Shown: piece by piece, positions 57,796-64,000 of the stretch
Numbering within the stretch: the stretch's first letter is position 1
Layout of the letters: the number at the start of each line of letters is the position of its first letter
NCBI GenBank assembly: GCA_014378915.1
Contig: JACMMS010000117.1
Span: forward strand, 1 to 64,000
Reading direction: 5' to 3'
Origin: Methylophilaceae bacterium
GTDB lineage: Bacteria; Pseudomonadota; Gammaproteobacteria; Burkholderiales; Methylophilaceae
Length of the DNA stretch: 64,000 nt
Program-made: the position numbers and the translations under genes
The notes under the pieces: model-generated
What the model was told of the DNA's origin: nothing
Databases searched by the model: none
What the model saw: only the letters and a program-made list of their open reading frames with translations

Positions 57796-58320
57796 ATGCA
57801 AAACTACTTTTCACTTTTTCAGCTTCCACAACAATTCGATATAGATTTGGCTCTGCTCAATACAAACTATCGTGTCATACAAACAGAATCACATCCGGAC
57901 AGATTTGTGACTGCAACATCGGCGAAAAAATTAAGTTCTATGCAAATAGCCACCACAGCAAACGAAGCCTATCAAACACTTAAAAACCCAGCGAATCGGG
58001 CCATTTACTTGCTCAAACTGCAAAATATTGATGCAATTTCAGAAACTAACACAGTATTGCCAGCCACCTTTTTAATGCAACAAATGGAGTGGCGTGAAAC
58101 ACTTGAAGATGCGAAACAAGCAAAAGATATCAATGCACTCAACTTATTGTTATCTGAAATGCGCGCAGAAACCGCTAGATTACAAGCAAACTTAGTTGAT
58201 GTATTTGATAAAAAACATGATTTAATTGCCGCAACCGATGCTACAAGGAAATTGATTTTTATTGATAAGGTATGTGCAGACGTTAGCAAGTCTATCGCAA
58301 CCTTAGAAGATAACTTGTAG
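57796..58320 (+). CDS. hscB: Fe-S assembly J-domain cochaperone HscB
   Basis: A 174-residue cochaperone of HscA. The J-domain has the HPD motif in TESHPDRFV (about residues 33-36) and ends near residue 75. A C-terminal three-helix domain binds IscU. It stimulates the HscA ATPase and delivers IscU to it. Followed by hscA after 37 bp. Confidence 0.93.
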   Translation: MQNYFSLFQLPQQFDIDLALLNTNYRVIQTESHPDRFVTATSAKKLSSMQIATTANEAYQTLKNPANRAIYLLKLQNIDAISETNTVLPATFLMQQMEWRETLEDAKQAKDINALNLLLSEMRAETARLQANLVDVFDKKHDLIAATDATRKLIFIDKVCADVSKSIATLEDNL

Positions 58321-58357
58321 ACCTCTCACTTTAAAAACTAGTACTGATAAAAATAGC

Positions 58358-60241
58358 ATGGCATTATTACAAATATCTGAACCTGGCATAAGCACTGCCC
58401 CACACCAGCACAAACTGGCAGTGGGTATTGATTTAGGCACAACCAATTCGTTGGTGGCCACAGTACGTAGTGGCTTAAGTAGCGTACTGCTAGATGAATA
58501 TGGTCATGCATTACTACCGTCTATTGTGCAATACCTAGCGAATGATGACATTATCGTCGGCCATGAAGCACAAGTACAGCAATCCCTAGATCCACAAAAC
58601 ACCATTCTTTCAGCCAAACGTTTTATGGGTCGCGGACTTAAAGACATTGGTGACTATGCCCACTTACCCTACAAGTTTGTAGATAAAGATGGCATGTTAC
58701 AACTAGAGACGCGTGCAGGCGCTAAAAGCCCTGTAGAAATATCTGCGGAGATTTTAAAGATACTTAAAGCACGCGCTGAACAGACACTTGGTGGAGAACT
58801 CGTAGGCGCGGTGATTACTGTACCTGCCTATTTTGATGATGCGCAACGCCAAGCTACTAAAGACGCAGCAAGGCTCGCAGGGTTGAATGTACTTCGATTA
58901 CTGAATGAACCTACTGCCGCCGCTGTGGCTTATGGCTTAGATAACGCTTCAGAAGGCGTTTATGTCATTTATGACTTAGGTGGTGGTACATTTGACATAT
59001 CTATTTTACGTTTATCGAAAGGCGTGTTTGAAGTACTTGCTACCAATGGTGATAGTGCTTTAGGTGGCGATGATTTTGACCAACGCATTTTTTGCTGGGT
59101 TTTAGAGCAACTACAAGCCATAGGTGCAAAAGTAACACCTCTTAACGCAAGTGATACGCGCATGTTGTTAACCAAAGCACGTGAGGCTAAAGAGTGGCTT
59201 TCCGAGCATATGTCTGCACAGATTACTAGCGTGCTCAGTAATGGCGAAGTGGTCAATTTAACGCTTAATAGCCAAGTTTTCATGGGTATGACCCAAGCAC
59301 TTGTGACAAAAACGCTTAATCCAACACGTCGCGCCATGCGCGATGCAGATTTAAATATTGAAGATGTCAAAGGCGTAGTAATGGTTGGCGGCGCAACACG
59401 CATGCCGCAAGTACGTAAAGCCGTTGCAGAGTATTTTAAGCAAGAGCTACTGACTAACTTAGATCCAGATAAGGTTGTAGCTTTGGGCGCAGCAATACAA
59501 GCGAATACGCTAGCTGGCAACCGTAGCGAAAATGAGTTGTTACTGTTAGATGTTATTCCACTATCACTCGGCCTAGAAACAATAGGCGGTTTGGCAGAAA
59601 AAGTCATTCATCGAAATAGCACACTGCCAGTAGCTCGCGCGCAAGAATTCACTACTTACAAAGATGGCCAAACAGCGATGAGCATCCACGTGGTGCAAGG
59701 CGAACGCGAATTAGTATCAGACTGTCGCTCGCTTGCTCGGTTTGAATTACGTGGCATTCCTCCCATGGTGGCAGGTGCTGCGCGTATTCGGATTACATTC
59801 ACTGTGGATGCAGATGGGTTACTCAGTGTATCAGCGCGCGAACAAACAAGCGGTATAGAATCTAATATTACCGTCAAACCATCTTATGGCTTGAGTGAAG
59901 ATGAAATTACCACCATGTTAAAAAGCTCATTTGAAAAAGCGAGCTTTGACAAAGAATCACGCGCTCTAGCTGAAGCGATTGTTGATGCTCAAAGTATACT
60001 TGAAGCCATTAATTCCGCACTAGTACAAGATGGTGATGTGCTACTAAGTGCACAAGAGCTTGCTGCAATAGAGGCTGAAATGCAGGCGCTTCGCGAACTC
60101 ACTGCAAAAACTGATAGCCACGCTATTACTCAAGCGGTTAATGCGCTTAATCATGCCACTGAAGCTTATGCAGCAAAACGTATGGATGTATCGGTTAACA
60201 AAGCATTAGCTGGCCAAAACTTGAACGAAATTAATCTTTAA
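58358..60241 (+). CDS. hscA: Fe-S assembly Hsp70 chaperone HscA
   Basis: A 627-residue specialised Hsp70. The ATPase domain has [32 protein letters not shown] and [13 protein letters not shown]. The substrate domain follows from about [16 protein letters not shown]. It acts on the LPPVK motif of IscU to drive cluster transfer. Its length and its place between hscB and fdx make it HscA rather than DnaK. Confidence 0.95.
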   Translation: MALLQISEPGISTAPHQHKLAVGIDLGTTNSLVATVRSGLSSVLLDEYGHALLPSIVQYLANDDIIVGHEAQVQQSLDPQNTILSAKRFMGRGLKDIGDYAHLPYKFVDKDGMLQLETRAGAKSPVEISAEILKILKARAEQTLGGELVGAVITVPAYFDDAQRQATKDAARLAGLNVLRLLNEPTAAAVAYGLDNASEGVYVIYDLGGGTFDISILRLSKGVFEVLATNGDSALGGDDFDQRIFCWVLEQLQAIGAKVTPLNASDTRMLLTKAREAKEWLSEHMSAQITSVLSNGEVVNLTLNSQVFMGMTQALVTKTLNPTRRAMRDADLNIEDVKGVVMVGGATRMPQVRKAVAEYFKQELLTNLDPDKVVALGAAIQANTLAGNRSENELLLLDVIPLSLGLETIGGLAEKVIHRNSTLPVARAQEFTTYKDGQTAMSIHVVQGERELVSDCRSLARFELRGIPPMVAGAARIRITFTVDADGLLSVSAREQTSGIESNITVKPSYGLSEDEITTMLKSSFEKASFDKESRALAEAIVDAQSILEAINSALVQDGDVLLSAQELAAIEAEMQALRELTAKTDSHAITQAVNALNHATEAYAAKRMDVSVNKALAGQNLNEINL

Positions 60242-60279
60242 CCAATATTTTAAGTATGCGTAAGCAGTAGAAAGAAACT

Positions 60280-60621
60280 ATGCCACAAATCATTGTATTG
60301 CCACATGTAGAATTATGCCCAGATGGCGCGGCGATTGAAGCCAACACCGGCGATTCTATCTGCGACACTTTGCTGCAAAATGAAATTGATATCGACCATG
60401 CTTGTGATCAAGTATGCGCTTGCACCACTTGCCATGTGATTGTGCGCGAAGGATACAACAGCTTAAATGCATCACTAGAGAATGAAGACGATTTATTAGA
60501 TAAAGCCTGGGGATTGGAACCACAATCACGTTTATCGTGCCAAGCCATTGTTGGAACGAAGGATTTAGTGGTAGAAATACCTAAATACTCCATCAATATG
60601 GCAAAAGAAGGTCATCGCTAA
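60280..60621 (+). CDS. fdx: ISC-type [2Fe-2S] ferredoxin
   Basis: A 113-residue adrenodoxin-type ferredoxin. Cluster ligands are the Cys residues in DHACDQVCACTTCHVI and LSCQAI. It supplies electrons to cluster assembly. It is the last gene of the isc run. No iscX was found after it; the next 195 bp hold a repeat. Confidence 0.95.
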   Translation: MPQIIVLPHVELCPDGAAIEANTGDSICDTLLQNEIDIDHACDQVCACTTCHVIVREGYNSLNASLENEDDLLDKAWGLEPQSRLSCQAIVGTKDLVVEIPKYSINMAKEGHR

Positions 60622-60707
60622 ACTACCTCTTGCCCTACCACCAGCGCTAGGCATTAAATGCCTCATGAAATGCTCATGCTCACACCGTCAAGTGTCACAC
60701 TATTGTA

Positions 60708-60780
60708 GCTTTCGGGACTGGGCGTCCCTCTTAAAAAAACTTGCCACTCAGTGTAGGAATGGACGATATGTTCCGAAAGC
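60708..60780. repeat. REP-like inverted pair, copy C
   Basis: The outer arms GCTTTCGGGAC (60708-60718) and GTTCCGAAAGC (60770-60780) pair over 11 bp with one G-T mismatch. The right unit TGTAGGAATGGACGATATG (60752-60770), followed by TTCCGAAAGC, resembles copy B's TGTAGGAGCGAATGCC, followed by GCGAAAGC. A small hairpin AGGCAT/ATGCCT lies upstream at 60649-60663. The element sits between the convergent fdx and carbonic anhydrase genes. Confidence 0.6.
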
Positions 60781-60816
60781 CATGTTATCCGCTAATTGTA
60801 ACAAAATCGCAAACAC

Positions 60817-61455
60817 TTAAAACACCATGTCATCCGCAATAAAGCTTACTTGCGCTGTATCTAAATCGTAAATACCGCCCACTAGCCCTATCTTTTTTTG
60901 GTCTAATAACTCAGTCAAAATCACACTCTCACTTAGCATGCGCCTGATTTGCATATCCACATTAAGCTTACAAACTTTGGCTAGAAAGTCGATATTTTTA
61001 GAGTTACGTAATTCTGTCACCGTATGTTCTAAATTTACAGCAGGCTTAATTAAACTAGTAATTTCGCCAATATGCCCTTCTTCAAAGTTATCGCATGCCG
61101 CTTTTACTGCACCGCATCCAGTATGCCCTAGCACTACAACTAGCTTGCTGCCTAAGTGCTTACAAGCAAACTCTAAGCTGCCAATGGCTTTATTAGAAGC
61201 AATATTACCCGCCAAACGTACACTAAAAATAGAGCCTAACGCTTGATCAAATATCAACTCGGTGGGTGCGCGCGAATCGCTACAGCTTAATACACCTGCA
61301 AATGGACGTTGCTCATTTTTTGTAATGCTGGCTAGGTTACGGTGATTAACTGGCTCTACTAAATCATTAACGAAGCGATGATTACCTTCAATTAAGATAT
61401 CAAGAGCTTCTTTTGGTGTCATTTTTTCTCGATTATCTAAAGGGTGTTTATACAT
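60817..61455 (-). CDS. beta-class carbonic anhydrase
   Basis: A 212-residue zinc enzyme that interconverts CO2 and bicarbonate. The zinc ligands are Cys58 (with the Asp60-Arg62 pair in CSDSRAPTELIF), His111 and Cys114 (GHTGCGAVKAA). In a methylotroph it would supply bicarbonate to carboxylases or balance CO2 released by formate oxidation; that is an inference. It is convergent with the isc operon. Confidence 0.92.
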   Translation of the reverse strand: MYKHPLDNREKMTPKEALDILIEGNHRFVNDLVEPVNHRNLASITKNEQRPFAGVLSCSDSRAPTELIFDQALGSIFSVRLAGNIASNKAIGSLEFACKHLGSKLVVVLGHTGCGAVKAACDNFEEGHIGEITSLIKPAVNLEHTVTELRNSKNIDFLAKVCKLNVDMQIRRMLSESVILTELLDQKKIGLVGGIYDLDTAQVSFIADDMVF

Positions 61456-61563
61456 TAAAACTATCTCTCATTGTTTCGTTAATATGGTCTGAATTAAAAA
61501 TAAGTTATAGCATATTTGAACCCAATATCAAATTTTGTTTAATAAAAAACTGTTTTAGACAAT

Positions 61564-61593
61564 AAAAAGCCCTAGTAAAAACTAGGGCTTTTT
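61564..61593. terminator. intrinsic terminator after the porin gene
   Basis: AAAAAGCCCTAGT (61564-61576) and ACTAGGGCTTTTT (61581-61593) form a perfect 13-bp stem with an AAAA loop, with T runs on either strand. It lies between the porin stop and the carbonic anhydrase start, so it mainly ends porin transcription. Confidence 0.93.
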
Positions 61594-61646
61594 ATCAAAC
61601 TATAAACACTGATTTATTTTTGCAGCCTACTACAGCTAAAATATAT

Positions 61647-63116
61647 TTAGAATTTGTAAGTTAAATCAAGTTGTAACAAATCAAAGTCTTTTAAGTTTAA
61701 AGCAAGATCTTGCGCTGCACCAACAGCACCTAAGTCACCATTTTTACGCTTAGCGTGACCGTAGGCTAAGTTAACATAAACGTTATCTTCAATATTGTAT
61801 TGCGCTTTGAAGGTGGTACCTTTCATGTTAACGCGAGAATCCATAAAGTCTGAATCTACAGCATTTGGATCAACTGAGTAAACACCAACATCCTGGTACC
61901 AAACTCGGGCAGACCAATCACCTTTAGCCATTTTATTAGCTTCAAAAGCTTTAAGGTCTTTAGCTGAACCAATCGCTACACCCAACATCCATGCAGTGTC
62001 ATCGTTACCAGCGGCTTTAATTGCATCACGTTGTGTGCCAGCTGTAGCAGCTGATTGAGCGCTTTTAAAGCGATCATCACCTGTTGTGTTGTAAACATAA
62101 TCACCAAATAAACGTATGCCAACATTACTTGAAGTCATAAAGTTGATTTCACCTGGGATTTCGATTGTGTTTAAATCATTGGTGCGCGCTTGTGCGTTAG
62201 TTGCAGTATTTGCGGCATTACGGAGTGTTGGTAAGAATTTCGAACCAGCAGCACTATTTGCGCCGACACCGCTGTTATTAATAGTGGTGAAAGTTATAGC
62301 GGCCTTGGCTGAAGTTGTGTCATTAATTCCGTATCTAGCGCCACCCTGAAATGCAAACAGTTCAGTGTTAACAGTATCCGTTACAGCAGTATTTGTAATA
62401 TTAAAAGTTCTTCTATCACCTTGGTATATACCCTGCGCGGCAGTTAGGAATACATCAGCGTCTCCAAGCTTAAATTTAGCTTGTTCATTGATGCCTTCAA
62501 AGTTCAAATCAGCATCCCACACCATAGGTGTTGTATAAAGCGGGTTATTGGTACGGCCAGCTTCAAGTGTGAACCAATCTGTTGCTTTCCAGCCTATCAT
62601 AGCGCGTTTGATAAAAACTTGTTGTTTATCATCTAGGTTAGTTGAAGCAGAACTACCAAACGTCGCATTATCTGAGCGACCATTTGCACCCATTGCAAGG
62701 GCTAAGTCTGTATACCAAGGACCAGACTCTGTTTTAACACCAAGTGTTAATTTATAACGTGCACGCTCTCTTGTCGCATCAGTATTTACATTAAGCGGTG
62801 TAGCTGGGATGGTTGCTGCTGGCACACCAGAACCTTGACGGTTTTCATAACGAATACGAATATCACCATAGACCGTGGCATTATCTATAGCATCTGAAAC
62901 TTTAAGTTTAGTGGCTTTTTTCATTGCTTTTTCTTGACCTAATTGCTCACCTTCACGTCCTTTAAGCAAGAGGTTACCTTCTTCTTCTGTTAGTACGCCT
63001 TTTGTTACTAAAGCATTCACAATGTCAGTGGTTGAGTCGGCCATGGCGTTTGCGCCAAAGCCCATAATAAGCGCTGCTGTCGTTGCAGCGGCAATACTGC
63101 GTAGTTTAAAAGTCAT
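61647..63116 (-). CDS. putative porin
   Basis: A 489-residue outer-membrane protein with a signal peptide (about 1-26, ending AMA-DS). A short acidic/Lys-rich coiled region (about 44-75) follows, then a beta-barrel with GDIRIRYENRQGSG and repeated aromatic/Asn strands, and the C-terminal Phe (LDLTYKF) needed for barrel insertion. It fits the putative porin family (Porin_5-like). The substrate is unknown. I chose the ATG at 63116 with a GGGAG ribosome site; the longer frame from 63230 has no signal. Confidence 0.85.
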   Translation of the reverse strand: MTFKLRSIAAATTAALIMGFGANAMADSTTDIVNALVTKGVLTEEEGNLLLKGREGEQLGQEKAMKKATKLKVSDAIDNATVYGDIRIRYENRQGSGVPAATIPATPLNVNTDATRERARYKLTLGVKTESGPWYTDLALAMGANGRSDNATFGSSASTNLDDKQQVFIKRAMIGWKATDWFTLEAGRTNNPLYTTPMVWDADLNFEGINEQAKFKLGDADVFLTAAQGIYQGDRRTFNITNTAVTDTVNTELFAFQGGARYGINDTTSAKAAITFTTINNSGVGANSAAGSKFLPTLRNAANTATNAQARTNDLNTIEIPGEINFMTSSNVGIRLFGDYVYNTTGDDRFKSAQSAATAGTQRDAIKAAGNDDTAWMLGVAIGSAKDLKAFEANKMAKGDWSARVWYQDVGVYSVDPNAVDSDFMDSRVNMKGTTFKAQYNIEDNVYVNLAYGHAKRKNGDLGAVGAAQDLALNLKDFDLLQLDLTYKF

Positions 63117-63279
63117 CAAATTGCTCCCGTCTAAGTTACTTAATTGCAAAAGATGTATTTTGATGAATAAATATGACAGTTTGATGACAGGACTACAAAT
63201 ATTGCATAGTCTGTAGTGAGAATACAACAAAGGAGAATTTAAAAAAGTTTTATTAAAATCAACCGGTTGCTTTAATTAT

Positions 63280-63320
63280 AAACAAACACTCAAAGCACAC
63301 TTAACTTTAAGTGTTTGTTT
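63280..63320 (-). terminator. hairpin downstream of lysS
   Basis: AAACAAACACT (63280-63290) and AGTGTTTGTTT (63310-63320) are perfect 11-bp arms with a 19-nt loop, 28 bp after the lysS stop on the minus strand. The T-rich arm on the minus strand makes a terminator likely, though a clean T run is lacking. Confidence 0.6.
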
Positions 63321-63348
63321 TATTTACAACACTTAAATGAAATATTTT

Positions 63349-64000
63349 TTACACAACTTCTGGGCGCATGTGGGGGAATAAAATCACATCACGGATACTT
63401 GGCGAATCTGTAATGAGCATGACTAATCTATCAATCCCAATACCACAGCCACCTGTAGGTGGCATGCCGTATTCTAAAGCGCGGATAAAGTCGGCATCAT
63501 AGAACATAGCTTCTGCATCACCCGCCTCTTTCGCTTTCATTTGCGCATGGAATCGTGCTGCTTGATCTTCTGCATCATTAAGTTCGCTAAAGCCGTTGGC
63601 AATTTCGCGGCCTGTTACAAAGAGCTCAAAACGCTCGGTAATTTCTGGATTAGTGTCAGAAGAACGTGCTAATGGTGATACCTCTACCGGGTAATCAATA
63701 ATATAGGTAGGCTCCCACAATTGGGCTTCTGCGACTTCTTCAAACAACGCCAATTGAAGCGCACCTAAACCAGCGTGATCAAACGGTTTTGTGCCATGTT
63801 TAAGGATTTCGGCACGTAAAAATACAGCATCATTTAATTGTGCTAAAGTATATTGCAGCGCATATTTTTGTATTGCACCAACAATGGTTAAGCGTTGGAA
63901 TGGCACGCTCAAATCGACTTCGCGGCCCTGATATTGCAAGACTGCGGTACCGCGTGCAGCAATCGCGGCTGCCCGAATACAGTTTTCAGTAAAATCCATT
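63349..64000 (-). CDS. lysS: lysyl-tRNA synthetase, C-terminal part (cut by window edge)
   Basis: The last ~217 codons of a class II lysyl-tRNA synthetase. The catalytic core includes [18 protein letters not shown] and motif 3 [16 protein letters not shown], followed by the typical C-terminal [13 protein letters not shown]. The start lies beyond the right edge of the window, so the Met at 63999 is internal. Confidence 0.93.
   Translation of the reverse strand, partial: MDFTENCIRAAAIAARGTAVLQYQGREVDLSVPFQRLTIVGAIQKYALQYTLAQLNDAVFLRAEILKHGTKPFDHAGLGALQLALFEEVAEAQLWEPTYIIDYPVEVSPLARSSDTNPEITERFELFVTGREIANGFSELNDAEDQAARFHAQMKAKEAGDAEAMFYDADFIRALEYGMPPTGGCGIGIDRLVMLITDSPSIRDVILFPHMRPEVV

Overview
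The window looks like a chromosome segment of a low-GC betaproteobacterium, most probably a methylotroph of the Methylophilaceae (Methylotenera-like). This rests on gene orders typical of Betaproteobacteria (dapD..yffB-dapE-prmB, rnm-yciO-trpS-scpA-scpB-rluB, yciB-yciI-bolA-ppiC, cysE-iscR-isc), on protein similarity recalled by eye and on AT-rich intergenic DNA. No methanol dehydrogenase or other C1 marker lies in the window, so the family assignment is an inference.

Layout. 1-937: decayed IS5-family insertion sequence whose transposase has two in-frame stops. 1006-5769 (minus): dsbB, cysM and the ydbH-ynbE-ydbL envelope module, then an exonuclease. 5846-16066 (plus): xseA, kup, an M48 lipoprotein protease, dapD, a membrane GGDEF-EAL protein, yffB, dapE, prmB. 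16279-22383 (minus): rluB, scpB, scpA, a broken SMR transporter, trpS, yciO, rnm. 22522-26871 (plus): yciB, yciI, bolA, a parvulin, then Fur-box-preceded feoAB. 26903-31727 (minus): a variant cbb3-type oxidase with a CcoS-like domain fused to CcoN, a monoheme third subunit, SCO and a CtaG-like protein, then a DUF2946 protein. 31944-41078 (plus): purL, a secreted ankyrin protein, and a periplasmic redox cluster (FccA-like cytochrome, FccB-like flavoprotein, a GSDH-family propeller, an unrecognised secreted protein, an SMP-30-like propeller).

41158-44166 holds two Asr-like small secreted Ala/Lys/His-rich paralogues beside a divergent OmpR-type two-component system. Four copies of an 11-bp-period direct repeat lie in their intergenic DNA. 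This is my best candidate for an undescribed regulatory module. 44221-53536 holds a DUF455 protein, serB, an isochorismatase-like hydrolase, sucCD, a second secreted ankyrin protein, nadE, a PII gene, a broken DUF486 gene and cysE. 53657-60621 is a full isc operon (iscR, two tandem cysteine desulfurases, iscU, iscA, hscB, hscA, fdx) with an IscR-type operator and strong RNA hairpins on both sides of iscU. The window ends with a beta-carbonic anhydrase, a porin and the 3' part of lysS.

Three intergenic spaces (16131-16270, 52121-52217, 60708-60780) carry diverged copies of one REP-like inverted-pair repeat. No tRNA, rRNA, CRISPR array or prophage was seen. All family assignments come from reading the sequence, with no database search.
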